DNA of 64,000 nucleotides. Origin: Paenibacillus sp. JCM 10914 (GTDB lineage Bacteria > Bacillota > Bacilli > Paenibacillales > Paenibacillaceae). The stretch lies in contig NZ_BAZR01000004.1 of the NCBI RefSeq assembly GCF_001315105.1, positions 1-64,000 of the forward strand, written 5' to 3'. Position numbers and translations under genes: made by a program. Positions within the stretch are counted from its first letter, which is position 1, and each line of letters opens with the position of its first letter. The notes under the pieces are model-generated. The model was not told where the DNA came from, made no database searches, and was given only the letters and a program-made list of their open reading frames with translations. Shown here piece after piece: positions 45,477-54,299 of the stretch.

Positions 45477-47246
45477 ATGAAGGTCATATTATCAACGTTA
45501 AACGCAAAATATATCCATACATCATTGGCGATACGCTGCTTGAAGGCATACAGCGAGAAAGACTTTGATATTGAACTCACGGAATATACGATCAAGGATC
45601 CGGTCATGAACATCGTCTCCGATCTGTTCCAGCGCAAGCCGGATGTCATCGGCTTCTCCTGTTATATATGGAACATCGAAGAGACCATCAAAGTGATCGA
45701 TATCGTGAAGAAGATTATGCCGGAGGTTACGATCATTCTCGGTGGACCGGAGGTATCGTACGACACGGATTATTGGATGAACCGGCTGCTGAACGTCGAC
45801 TTTATCGTCATGGGTGAGGGGGAAGAGACATTTCATCATCTGCTCCAGACGATTGAAGGAGATCGCAAGTTTCATTTCGTGTATGGGGTCGCCTACCGCA
45901 AGCAGAATGAAGTCATCGTGAACCCGGGCAGACCGAAGAGTGTGCTGGCAGAGCTACCTTCACCGCATCGCTTCGCGGAGGATATACCGCATCTGGGCAA
46001 ACGAGTAGTCTATTTCGAGACAAGCCGCGGTTGTCCCTTCAGCTGTCAGTTCTGTTTATCCAGCATTGAGGTAGGGGTGCGTTACTACGACATCGAGCGG
46101 ACGAAATCCGACATTCTTTACCTGATTGACCAGGGGGCCAAATTAATTAAATTCGTGGACCGGACGTTTAATATCAAACGCGACTATGCCCTGGAAATGT
46201 TCGAGTTCTTGATCGAGAATCACGGCGGCTGCGTGTTCCAGTTCGAGATTACGGCGGATATCATGCGCCCCGAAGTGCTGGATTATCTTGCTCAAAATGC
46301 TCCTCCGGGAATATTCCGATTCGAGATCGGGGTCCAATCTACGAACGATCCGACCAATGAGTTGGTGAAGCGCCGTCAGAACTTCACCAAATTATCCCGC
46401 ACGGTGACGATGATTAAGGACAGCGGCAAGATTGACCAGCATCTGGACCTCATTGCCGGTTTGCCGGAGGAGAATTATGATACCTTCCGCAAAACGTTCA
46501 ACGATGTGTTTGCGCTTGGACCGGAGGAGCTCCAGCTTGGATTCCTGAAGATGCTTCGGGGAACAGGCCTGCGAATCGACGCAGATAAATATAAATATAC
46601 GTATATGGACCATGCTCCATATGAAATATTAGGTAGCGATGTCCTTCCCTTCTCGGATATCGTCCGCTTGAAGCGGCTTGAGGATGTGCTCGAGAAATAT
46701 TGGAACGCGCATCGGATGGATCATACGCTGCACTATCTGATGAAGCACGAGTTCTCATCGCCCTTCGACTTCTTCCAAGAATTTGGCGACTATTGGGAAG
46801 GGCAGGGCTGGCAGAAGATCGGCCATCAGCTTGAGGATCTGTTCACCCGTCTGACCGCATTCCTGGAGTTTCGGCAGACGCCGCGTATGGATGTGATCTC
46901 CGGGTTGATGAAATTCGACTATTTCCTTGGTCACAAATACAAGCCGCGCAAAATCTGGTGGGAGCATACCCAGGACAAAGCCCAGTGGAATGCGAGTGTG
47001 CGCAGAATTATAGAAGAACCGTCGGTGCTCTCCGGAGGATTTGCTGAGATGGGTGTCACTGAGCGTGATCTTCAGAAGCATGCGATGATTGAATCGCTGC
47101 CATTTGATCTGGACGACGTCATTCAAGGCGGCAGCGGCAAAACGAATGGAACAGAGGGAGAAACTCCGACGGCAACCACGCTGCTGGTCATGTATCAGCA
47201 GGACGACACAGGTCAGCCGCGCTACTTCACGATGCCAGCGGGTTAG
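45477..47246 (+). CDS. B12-binding-domain radical SAM protein
   Basis: About 589 residues. N-terminal cobalamin-binding-like Rossmann domain (ILSTLNAKYIHTSLAIRCLKAY, PDVIGFSCYIWN, ILGGPEVSYD, MGEGEETF), then a radical SAM core with the CxxxCxxC cluster site in SRGCPFSCQFCLSS near residue 185, and a C-terminal domain of the DUF4080 type. The B12 domain lacks a clear DxHxxG motif, so base-off cobalamin binding is uncertain. Family function is undefined. The ATG after AAGGAAAG is used; the GTG four codons earlier sits too close to that site. Lies 50 bases after recQ. Confidence 0.85.
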   Translation: MKVILSTLNAKYIHTSLAIRCLKAYSEKDFDIELTEYTIKDPVMNIVSDLFQRKPDVIGFSCYIWNIEETIKVIDIVKKIMPEVTIILGGPEVSYDTDYWMNRLLNVDFIVMGEGEETFHHLLQTIEGDRKFHFVYGVAYRKQNEVIVNPGRPKSVLAELPSPHRFAEDIPHLGKRVVYFETSRGCPFSCQFCLSSIEVGVRYYDIERTKSDILYLIDQGAKLIKFVDRTFNIKRDYALEMFEFLIENHGGCVFQFEITADIMRPEVLDYLAQNAPPGIFRFEIGVQSTNDPTNELVKRRQNFTKLSRTVTMIKDSGKIDQHLDLIAGLPEENYDTFRKTFNDVFALGPEELQLGFLKMLRGTGLRIDADKYKYTYMDHAPYEILGSDVLPFSDIVRLKRLEDVLEKYWNAHRMDHTLHYLMKHEFSSPFDFFQEFGDYWEGQGWQKIGHQLEDLFTRLTAFLEFRQTPRMDVISGLMKFDYFLGHKYKPRKIWWEHTQDKAQWNASVRRIIEEPSVLSGGFAEMGVTERDLQKHAMIESLPFDLDDVIQGGSGKTNGTEGETPTATTLLVMYQQDDTGQPRYFTMPAG

Positions 47247-47326
47247 CGGGTGGCTGCAGGTACACAACATAGGGCTGTCCCAGAAGTAAGGTTCAATTGC
47301 TCTTGCAGACAGCTCGAATCGAATAA

Positions 47327-47365
47327 TGACGGCGCTAAGGGATACCTCCCTGCGCCGTCATTTTT
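47327..47365 (+). terminator. Terminator after the radical SAM gene
   Basis: TGACGGCGC (47327-47335) pairs with GCGCCGTCA (47352-47360), followed by TTTTTG. 47366-47499 shows nothing further. Confidence 0.8.
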
Positions 47366-47499
47366 GTGTATCGATCACTTGGCCGATTATTGATGAGCGA
47401 AGCTGGTCCTATAGCAGAAAACGCCTGAATCCCCCACAGCAACAACAAGTAGGGCATCTCTGCAAGATCTAGGATCTTTGAGACACCCTGCTTAAATAA

Positions 47500-48465
47500 C
47501 TATAATACGTGCGCTTTCTCAGGAGGTGTGTCGTCTGCCTTCTGCGTATGACGTTCCAGCCAGTCCAGCAGGTGGGCTGCTACCTCGTCACGGTTAATCT
47601 CATGCAGCATTTCGTGCCTGCCGCCAGGATACAGGCGGTATTCCAGATCCTGAACGCCGTATTTGCGGTATAGCTCAATTAAGCGCCGAACGCCTTTCCC
47701 GCGTTGACCGACAGGGTCGTCCTCGCCGGAAAAGATGTAGACCGGCTTATCCTTCTGCAGGCATCTCATCAATTTAGGCTTATGAATTTGCGTTAAGAGC
47801 TGGAAAAAGTCACGGAAAAAACGGGCGCTGCACACTTGACCGCAGTAAGGATCATGGATGTACTTATCGACTTCGGCTTCATCGCGCGAGAGCCAATCGA
47901 AGGGCGTGCGGATGATGCCGAAGCCTTTGCTGTATGGTCCGAACACGATGGCATTCAGCATCAGGCTGCGGTGAGTATCGCCCTTCAATAGGATCTGGGC
48001 AGCAGCCAGGTTGATACCGAAGGGCAGCATGCCTTGCGGTCCATTGGAGCCTGACAGAATGAAGCCATCGAATTGATCACCGTCTGAACACATCATTTTT
48101 TGGGTCAAAAAAGAGCCCATACTATGTCCCATCAAGTAATGTGGGAGCCCGGCGTAACGCTCGCGGAGCACAGAGGCCAAGGCCAACTGATCCTCAATCA
48201 TGCCTTCAAAGCCGTTAGCGCCGGCATCGCCCAGGAGCTCTATCTTTTCGACGGTTTTGCCATGACCGCGATGATCATTGCAGTATACAGCGTAGCCGTG
48301 TTCAGTCAGCAGGGCAGCAAGCTCCTCGTAACGATAGCCGGCTTCGCACATGCCGTGGGCGATTTGCAGGACCGCGCGGACATTCGTATTCGGATCGGGC
48401 AGCCACTCATACACAAACACATGCATGCCCTGCGAGTTGAGCATCGTAAACGTATCGGTTTTCAT
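47500..48465 (-). CDS. Alpha/beta hydrolase, monoacylglycerol lipase/lysophospholipase type
   Basis: 321 residues of the serine aminopeptidase S33 / Hydrolase_4 group. Landmarks: VLQIAHGMCEAGYRYEELA (oxyanion hole), DHRGHGKTV, nucleophile serine in YLMGHSMGSFLTQ, acid Asp in IFSGEDDPVG and catalytic His in YPGGRHEMLHE. Probably hydrolyses monoglycerides or lysophospholipids in the cytoplasm. The ATG after GGAGGTGCTG is chosen; an ATG seven codons earlier lies on the ribosome site. Downstream of manA on the same strand. Confidence 0.88.
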   Translation of the reverse strand: MKTDTFTMLNSQGMHVFVYEWLPDPNTNVRAVLQIAHGMCEAGYRYEELAALLTEHGYAVYCNDHRGHGKTVEKIELLGDAGANGFEGMIEDQLALASVLRERYAGLPHYLMGHSMGSFLTQKMMCSDGDQFDGFILSGSNGPQGMLPFGINLAAAQILLKGDTHRSLMLNAIVFGPYSKGFGIIRTPFDWLSRDEAEVDKYIHDPYCGQVCSARFFRDFFQLLTQIHKPKLMRCLQKDKPVYIFSGEDDPVGQRGKGVRRLIELYRKYGVQDLEYRLYPGGRHEMLHEINRDEVAAHLLDWLERHTQKADDTPPEKAHVL

Positions 48466-48522
48466 ATGTTGGTTCAGCACCTCCATAAAAACAAATGGTT
48501 TACATATTAATACCCATTTTAG

Positions 48523-49491
48523 TTAAGGAAGATAAGATCTTAGAACGGTGGATTCTCCATCCAGTGTATACGCGCCCAGATTGGCCGGCAGCAAGAAGCA
48601 TTGACCCGAGCTGTACGAGATGGATCCTCCGTCCCAAGCTAAGGTGCCCTCACCGTCGCAGACCACCAGGATGGTAAAGCTGTCGCTGGCTGTGGATAGC
48701 GACCAGGATCCTTGAACGAGCCCTTTTTCTACGACAAAATAAGGGGATCTGGCAAGTTCAAGCCATTGTCCAGCCACGGCGTTGTCCGTACTCATGGCTG
48801 TTGCGCCAGAACCTTCATAGGCGGTTACGTTCAAAGAATGCTCGATATGCAGCTCGCGCGGCTGGCCGTCCAGGCCCGGACGATTATAATCGTAGATCCG
48901 GTAGGTAGTATCCGAGTTTTGCTGGATTTCCGCAACCACTACGCCTGCGCAGAGCGCGTGTACTGTACCGGCAGGAATATAGAAGCTGTCGCCGGCCTTA
49001 ACGGGCAGTTCCTGCAGTTGATCCATTACCGTGCCATTCTCCATAGCATCCTGCAGAGTCTCGCGGGTAACCCCCTCGCGCAGTCCATAGATAATCTTCG
49101 CACCAGGTTTAGCGTCCAGTACATACCACATTTCGGTCTTGCCCAGCTCGCCAGAAGGAAGTCCTTCATAATCGTCGGTGGGATGAACTTGAACCGAGAG
49201 ATCGTCATTGCAATCCAGCAGCTTAATTAAAAGCGGGAACCGGCCATTCACTTCCGAGAAACCTTTGCTGCCGAACCACTCCAGACCGAACTGTTCACGA
49301 ATTTGGTCCAGTCCTTGGCCCGCTAACTCGCCGTTGGCCACGCGGGATGTGCCGTTTGGATGATCCGCAATCATCCAGCCCTCGCCGATATGCCCTTCCG
49401 GAATGTTCAAGCCGAATTGGGTAAGCGCTCGGCCACCCCATACGCGTTCTTTGAATTCAGGTTGAAATAATAAAGGATATGGTTGTGTCAT
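48523..49491 (-). CDS. manA: Mannose-6-phosphate isomerase, class I
   Basis: 322 residues, Bacillus-type length. Interconverts mannose 6-phosphate and fructose 6-phosphate. Cupin zinc site: LSVQVHPTDDYEG and KTEMWYVLDA provide Gln, His and Glu ligands, and IPAGTVHALCAG supplies the second His. N-terminal FQPEFKERVWGGRAL is a family signature. Stands between the lipase and mnmM on the same strand. It may supply GDP-mannose precursors for surface polymers, but no such genes are adjacent. Confidence 0.95.
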   Translation of the reverse strand: MTQPYPLLFQPEFKERVWGGRALTQFGLNIPEGHIGEGWMIADHPNGTSRVANGELAGQGLDQIREQFGLEWFGSKGFSEVNGRFPLLIKLLDCNDDLSVQVHPTDDYEGLPSGELGKTEMWYVLDAKPGAKIIYGLREGVTRETLQDAMENGTVMDQLQELPVKAGDSFYIPAGTVHALCAGVVVAEIQQNSDTTYRIYDYNRPGLDGQPRELHIEHSLNVTAYEGSGATAMSTDNAVAGQWLELARSPYFVVEKGLVQGSWSLSTASDSFTILVVCDGEGTLAWDGGSISYSSGQCFLLPANLGAYTLDGESTVLRSYLP

Positions 49492-49512
49492 TACATGTTC
49501 AACTGCCTTTCA

Positions 49513-50100
49513 CTACGTTTTTTTTCGTTCGATTGCGATTAGATAAGGTGCTTCGGAACGCTGGAGTCCGCGGTACATCACGGTTTGAACCGAGGATGAT
49601 GGCAGACTCGCAGTCCATGATTCAACAGCGGCCGCTTCGCGCTCGCCACCTGCGTGCCCCGGGTAGAGAACAATCGTAACAACGCCCCCGGGACGAAGCA
49701 AGCCAATGGCTGTTTCGAGTGCAATCAGCGTGCTGTCTGTTTCGGTAATGACTCGCTTATCCGCGATATCTGCGGGCAGATAACCGAGATTGAACATAAC
49801 CGCGCTCACCTGGCCGTGTTCATGCTCTGGTATTAGCGTCTTCATGTCGGCGTGGCTGCCGAGCAGCAGCGACACTTGGGCGAGATTCGTTAATGAAGCT
49901 CGGTCCAAGCGCTCTTGAGTAAGTCGCAGCGCCTCATCTTGAATATCCAGCGCATATACTTGGCCCGATCGGCCGGCACGCTGGGCAAGCAGCAAGGTGT
50001 CAGCCCCTGTGCCGGCGGTTGCGTCAATCGCGATATCACCGGGATGTACTCTGTCCATAATTAGCTTATGTGCAAAGCTAAGTACCGAAAGGAAACCCAT
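49513..50100 (-). CDS. mnmM: tRNA 5-aminomethyl-2-thiouridine methyltransferase MnmM (YtqB)
   Basis: 195 residues. SAM-dependent Rossmann methyltransferase: motif I DATAGTGADTLLLAQ, then VYALDIQDEAL, VMFNLGYLPADI (catalytic-pocket segment) and VTIVLYPGHAGGEREA. In Gram-positive bacteria lacking MnmC, this enzyme methylates the aminomethyl group of wobble uridine 34 to complete mnm5s2U. The ATG used follows GGGGGGTG; a GTG five codons earlier overlaps that site. Its partner mnmL lies directly upstream on the same strand, 43 bases away. Confidence 0.85.
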   Translation of the reverse strand: MGFLSVLSFAHKLIMDRVHPGDIAIDATAGTGADTLLLAQRAGRSGQVYALDIQDEALRLTQERLDRASLTNLAQVSLLLGSHADMKTLIPEHEHGQVSAVMFNLGYLPADIADKRVITETDSTLIALETAIGLLRPGGVVTIVLYPGHAGGEREAAAVESWTASLPSSSVQTVMYRGLQRSEAPYLIAIERKKT

Positions 50101-50143
50101 CAGGACACCCCCCACAGTTTACCTTGCCACGTATCCCGCCGCT

Positions 50144-51052
50144 TTAACTCGCATCGATGCCGTTGAGCACTTCCCATTTCCGCAGACTCCACATCGGACC
50201 GATTAAGAGATCGCGCGGGGCATCTCCGGTTAACCGGTGAACGATCATGTCAGGCGGGAGGAATTCCAGACTATCCACGATGAGCCTTATGTATTCGTCT
50301 TGTTCCAGGAAGCGAAGCAGTCCGGCTTCGTACTGTTTCACCATTGGCGTTTTGCGCATCAGGTGAAGCAGGTGGATCTTGACGCCCTGCACATCCATTT
50401 GGGCAACGGCTTTGCCCGTCGCCAGCATCATGTCACGATCTTCTTGCGGCAGGCCGTAAATGACATGGGTGCAGACCCGAATGTTATGCTTGCGCAGCTT
50501 CTCAACCGCTTCAAGATAGCATTCGGTGTCATGGGCGCGGTTGATCAGTTCAGAGGTCGAGTCATGTATGGTCTGAAGCCCCATCTCGACCCAGAGGTAG
50601 GTTCGCTCGTTCAGTTCGGCTAAATATTCCACAACATCATCGGGCAGGCAGTCTGGACGGGTGGCAATCGATAGGCCGACCACGCCCGGTTGCTGCAGGA
50701 TGACTTCGTAATATTCCCGCAGCTCCTCAACGGGTGCATAGGTGTTGGTATATGCCTGGAAATACCCGATGTACTGGGCGTTGGGCCACTTTTGATGCTG
50801 TCGGTCACGAATCGTATTGAACTGCGTGACGAGATCGTCTCGTCTGCGTCCGGCAAAATCGCCTGAGCCGCGAGCGCTGCAGAATGTACACCCGCCTTTG
50901 GCAATGGTGCCGTCGCGATTGGGACAAGTGAACCCGGCGTCCAGCATGACCTTAAACACCTTGTTCTGGAACTGTTCGCGCATTTCATAATTCCATGTAT
51001 GAAATCGTTTATCGCCCCATAGCTGCGGTACCGGAATAATTGGTGTGTTCAT
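50144..51052 (-). CDS. mnmL: Radical SAM protein MnmL (YtqA, TIGR01212 type)
   Basis: 302 residues of the YhcC/YtqA family. Cluster cysteines Cys43, Cys55 and Cys58 (FTCPNRDGTIAKGGCTFCSA). SAM-binding and substrate segments: YFQAYTNTYAP, GLSIATRPDCLPDDV and WVEMGLQTIHDST. Reported work on Bacillus and streptococci places this protein in the conversion of carboxymethylaminomethyl- to aminomethyl-2-thiouridine before MnmM. Tandem order mnmL-mnmM, as in Bacillus, supports this. 51053-51343 is its promoter side and holds only short palindromes. Confidence 0.85.
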   Translation of the reverse strand: MNTPIIPVPQLWGDKRFHTWNYEMREQFQNKVFKVMLDAGFTCPNRDGTIAKGGCTFCSARGSGDFAGRRRDDLVTQFNTIRDRQHQKWPNAQYIGYFQAYTNTYAPVEELREYYEVILQQPGVVGLSIATRPDCLPDDVVEYLAELNERTYLWVEMGLQTIHDSTSELINRAHDTECYLEAVEKLRKHNIRVCTHVIYGLPQEDRDMMLATGKAVAQMDVQGVKIHLLHLMRKTPMVKQYEAGLLRFLEQDEYIRLIVDSLEFLPPDMIVHRLTGDAPRDLLIGPMWSLRKWEVLNGIDAS

Positions 51053-51343
51053 GTGTTCTCCTTTATAACGGTTTAGCTGCGTAATTCAAAGTATACCGTT
51101 TTTATCTGCAATTTGCTTAAGCCGTCCGATACCATTATTGTAACAAAAACAACCCTATTTCGTCATAGGGGGGTCTTACTGCCTATTTACAGCGTTGTTA
51201 CTTGAACGGAGCACACGTTATTTGGTATATTTAAAGTAGATAAATAAAGATTGGTTTCAACCAATTTTGGTATGGGTAAATAACGGATAGAATTCATATT
51301 TGTGTGACGTCATGGATACAATAAAACCGTGAGGTGATGACGA

Positions 51344-51526
51344 ATGAATTCATCGACAGTTAACAATGAAGGAAGAGACAAAATCGCTGTGGAGCTTACC
51401 CCGAACGAAGCATTAGCACTGACCGGCGTGGAGTTCAACTCCAATCGGGACGTGAAGGCTTCGGCACGTCGCAAGATTCGGGCCGCCTTTGAGAAGACGT
51501 TTGATTTTACGCCGGACGAAAGGTAG
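51344..51526 (+). CDS. Small protein of unknown function
   Basis: 60 residues, not recognised. Soluble, charged, with a probable helix at the C-terminus (DVKASARRKIRAAFEKTFDF) and an ordered-looking middle (VELTPNEALALTGVEFN). GAGGTGATG gives a good ribosome site. It has a terminator of its own and a TTGAAC-18-TATATT promoter-like pair about 100 bases upstream, so it is a stand-alone gene between mnmL and trmB. Confidence 0.6.
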   Translation: MNSSTVNNEGRDKIAVELTPNEALALTGVEFNSNRDVKASARRKIRAAFEKTFDFTPDER

Positions 51527-51577
51527 AATGTTCTCAGTTTAACCATCGCGGAACCCCAATTCCAAATATAAGAGAGG

Positions 51578-51623
51578 GGAACCTCATTCTTTGCGCTGGA
51601 GCAGAGAATCAGGTTCCTTTTTC
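51578..51623 (+). terminator. Terminator after the 60-residue gene
   Basis: GGAACCTCATTCT (51578-51590) pairs with AGAATCAGGTTCC (51605-51617) with one mismatch, followed by TTTTTCT. Confidence 0.75.
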
Positions 51624-51720
51624 TATGGCTGCTCTTTACATTTACGTCGAACTTCGTCACAATAATGCAGTATCCTAAGATTATTCTAAATTTATTGGAA
51701 AAGTGCTGTGGAGGTATGTC

Positions 51721-52434
51721 ATGCGTTTACGCGGGAGAAAAGGTATACGGGAAAATCTGGAGCAACAGGAAGACCTGGTCGTTTTGGACCCCGGTCAATA
51801 TAGAGGGAAGTGGGCCGAACTGTTCGGCAATGATCTTCCGATTCATGTGGAATTCGGTATGGGCAAAGGTCAATTTATCAGTCAGATGAGTTATAAGCAC
51901 CAGCAGGTCAACTTTATCGGCGTTGATATGTATGACGAACTGATTCGCCGTGCGAGCGAGAAGGGACGTCTGGCTTGGTCGGAAGAAGAAGTCGAGACGC
52001 CGCCGAACCTGAAGCTGGCCTTGTTTAATATTGAGAATGCGGAGCAGGTATTTGCTCCAGGCGAAATTGAGCGGATCTATCTGAATTTCAGTGATCCATG
52101 GCCGAAAGCCAAGCATGCTCGTCGCAGGCTCACGCATCCTCGCTTTCTGAACAAATATACACAGATTCTTAATGAGCGAGGCCAAATTCATCTGAAGACC
52201 GACTCGGTGACGTTGTTCGAATTCTCTCTGAATTCGTTCGCAGACTATGGTTTGCAGATGACGAACATTTCGCTCGATTTGCACCGGGATGGGCTCAATG
52301 AAGAGCATGTCATGACAGAATATGAGACGAAGTTCGTCGGTCAGGGCATGCAGATCCATCGCTGTGAGGTTATGCTTGGTAAGCAGGCGCTAGAAGAATA
52401 TAGCAAAGATCGGCTTGAGAAATACGGCAATTAA
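51721..52434 (+). CDS. trmB: tRNA (guanine-N7)-methyltransferase TrmB
   Basis: 237 residues. Makes m7G46 in tRNA using SAM. Landmarks: basic N-terminus MRLRGRKGIRENLEQ, motif I HVEFGMGKGQFI, NFIGVDMYDEL, and the family signature YLNFSDPWPKAKHARRRLTH. C-terminal TEYETKF carries the conserved T(E/D)YE residues for G46. The ATG follows GTGGAGG; an earlier in-frame ATG at 51703 lies on that site. With mnmL and mnmM it gives this stretch a tRNA-modification theme. Confidence 0.95.
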   Translation: MRLRGRKGIRENLEQQEDLVVLDPGQYRGKWAELFGNDLPIHVEFGMGKGQFISQMSYKHQQVNFIGVDMYDELIRRASEKGRLAWSEEEVETPPNLKLALFNIENAEQVFAPGEIERIYLNFSDPWPKAKHARRRLTHPRFLNKYTQILNERGQIHLKTDSVTLFEFSLNSFADYGLQMTNISLDLHRDGLNEEHVMTEYETKFVGQGMQIHRCEVMLGKQALEEYSKDRLEKYGN

Positions 52435-52500
52435 GACTATGAACAGGGTCCTTACTCTATGATAGCGTTTACAACTATTATAATAGAAGAAACGCGTCAA

Positions 52501-52535
52501 AAAAGGTGTACTCCATCATGAGGAGTACACCTTTT
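52501..52535 (+). terminator. Bidirectional terminator between trmB and the glycosyltransferase
   Basis: AAAAGGTGTACTCC and GGAGTACACCTTTT form a perfect 14-bp stem, with A and T runs on both sides. The right arm overlaps the stop of the convergent gene. Confidence 0.88.
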
Positions 52536-53644
52536 CGTTTTCCAGCATTTCCATGATGCTCCGTGCGCTTTGCATCGGATGAAATCTCTCAATATTCTCC
52601 AAATTCCGCAATCGTTGTTCCTGAATCTGCTCATAACGATGGAGCAGCTTGTTCATCCAGCTACCGATAACTTCCAAAGAATGGATAGCTCGCCAAGTCC
52701 TTGTGCTGTGAAGTATTGGCAATTCTCTTCTTCCTGTCCCGGAAGCGTTGATGGAATAACATCGGGATTCCTTTGGCCAACCCTTCCGTACAGGTCATGC
52801 CGCCTGGCTTGGTGACCAGTAGGTCGGATACCTCCATCAGCTTATCGATCTCGCGCGTAAACCCCAGAATATGAATATGTTTGTGCTGGAAACGCGGGTT
52901 TTGTTCCATGGCTTCACGCGCTTCCTCGTTATGGCCCAGGCAGAAAATGATCTGTACATCCTTTCGCCATCTTGTCAGGTAGTCATGTACGACTTCGTCA
53001 TTCATGATGCCCCATCCACCGCCCATGACCAGTACGGTCGGCATTTCGGTCAAACCGAACCGTTCCCTGATTTCGTTCTTGCCCGGGTGTGTCCAGAAGT
53101 CGGGATGGATCGGAATACCGGTCACTTGGATTTTAGCCTGGGATACCCCGCGGTTCAGCAGTTTGCGCTTCACTTCCGGGGTGGATACGAAATAACGGTC
53201 GACCTCAGGGCTAATCCATGTATCATGAGCATCGTAATCGGTAATAACGGTACACAGAGGCACATTGGTGCCTAGCCGTTTTAATCGCGAGATGACGGCG
53301 CTTGGTATGAAATGGGTACAGACGATAATATCGGGACGAAGCTGGCGGACCACATTCTTCGTGCTTGTATAGAACATGCGGTGCAGTGCCAGTGCCGTGA
53401 ATCGGTTGAACGATTTCTGATGTCGGTACATATAGCCGACCAGCCTTGGTCTGGTTGTAATGGTTTTGCGATAGGCTGATATGATCATCGGAGCGATTTT
53501 GGGATTCAAGAAACTCCCGAGCTCTAGCACTTTGGTCTGTATGTTAGGCGATAATTGACGCAGACTGCTGGAGAGTGCGTGAGCAGCCTGTGTATGGCCT
53601 GCACCAAAGCCTTCCGATAAGAGCAGGACTCTTTTTTTAGCCAC
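52516..53644 (-). CDS. MGDG-synthase-type glycosyltransferase (UgtP-like, frame broken twice)
   Basis: About 376 residues when repaired, the length of diacylglycerol glucosyltransferases. GT28-type fold: N-terminal LLLSEGFGAGHTQAAHALSS, then IIVCTHFIPSAVISRLK, VITDYDAHDTWISPEVDRYF, and the C-terminal donor site VLVMGGGWGIM and LLVTKPGGMTCTEGLAKGIP. After that the frame is lost near 52747 and again near 52688. Adding one base at each restores LPGQEEENCQYF, then LGELIHSLEVIGSW, then a helical C-terminus. Likely transfers glucose or galactose to a membrane lipid. Several paralogues are common in Paenibacillus, so no symbol is given. Confidence 0.82.
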
Positions 53645-53846
53645 TAATGTTCACCCGTTCTGCAGCTTTATTCTTTAACTTTAACATATCGGCTTCGGGA
53701 AAAGAAATCAACGGTTTGCGGATCAAAAACAAGGGACTTTGGTCCTGGAAGCAATGCGCGACAACGGCAAGCAAACGGACGGGAAATACTACTTAAGGGG
53801 CTCGTTAGCAGCGCGGATTATGTAGAAAATCAGGGCCCGCAGTCTT

Positions 53847-53875
53847 TTGACTTGACCTTAAGTTGTCGCTACAAT
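53847..53875 (+). promoter_or_regulatory. Strong promoter far upstream of the processive glycosyltransferase
   Basis: TTGACT (53847-53852), 17 bp, TACAAT (53870-53875). It lies 425 bases before the glycosyltransferase start, implying a long leader or a separate small transcript. Confidence 0.6.
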
Positions 53876-53889
53876 GATTCAAACAGTCG

Positions 53890-53936
53890 CCAAAAAGTTT
53901 ATTTAGAGAGAGAGTGTTTAAACCAAAACTTTTTGG
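53890..53936 (+). repeat. 11-bp perfect inverted repeat in the leader
   Basis: CCAAAAAGTTT (53890-53900) and AAACTTTTTGG (53926-53936), 25-base loop. Starts about 8 bases after the expected transcription start, so it would form the 5' hairpin of the RNA, and its right arm abuts the ATG of the 55-codon frame. Confidence 0.55.
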
Positions 53937-54104
53937 ATGCCTGTACCGTTTATTCATTTGACGGAGGATCGTCGAAGAAAAAAATGGGCGGCCAAAGAAA
54001 TAAAAAGTAAGAAAACAGATGAAAATAAGATCTATAGCCGTTTGAAACGAAGCTTGCTGGCAAACTTAGCAGAAGCTGAGCTCTTTTACGAAGTTTTTCC
54101 GTAA
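53937..54104 (+). CDS. Possible small basic protein (leader ORF)
   Basis: 55 codons from ATG to TAA. The first half is highly basic (EDRRRKKWAAKEIKSKK) and the second amphipathic (RSLLANLAEAELFYEVF). No Shine-Dalgarno sequence: the ATG abuts a hairpin arm. It could be leaderless-like, translated poorly, or not a gene. No family recognised. Confidence 0.3.
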   Translation: MPVPFIHLTEDRRRKKWAAKEIKSKKTDENKIYSRLKRSLLANLAEAELFYEVFP

Positions 54105-54123
54105 ATTAGAGCTTTCCACGGTT

Positions 54124-54152
54124 TTGACAAAAGATTCAAAAGTGTGGAAAAT
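54124..54152 (+). promoter_or_regulatory. Candidate proximal promoter of the processive glycosyltransferase
   Basis: TTGACA (54124-54129), 17 bp, GAAAAT (54147-54152). Perfect -35 with a weak -10. Confidence 0.4.
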
Positions 54153-54299
54153 CGTGTATGACGTGCGAACAGCCCCGCGGCACCGAGGCTATTGTAGACC
54201 GTTACACAAGTTACAGGGTCATGCATCAACATCAAAAATTAGAGAGAAATAAACACACAACACATTCTCGGGTTATTAAAAAGGGGGTAACGGAGAATC

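Larger units (their letters stand above)
53645..54299 (+). other. 655-base region without a recognised gene, upstream of two divergent glycosyltransferase genes
   Basis: Holds a strong promoter (53847-53875), an 11-bp inverted repeat (53890-53936), a 55-codon open frame (53937-54104), a second promoter (54124-54152) and, between 53660 and 53846, the upstream side of the minus-strand gene. The rest shows nothing recognisable. A known riboswitch class is not evident. Confidence 0.5.

Noticed and set aside
53876..54299. Known riboswitch class (cyclic dinucleotide or other) before the processive glycosyltransferase
   Set aside because: Searched by eye for the conserved blocks of common classes and found none; kept only as an unexplained structured leader.
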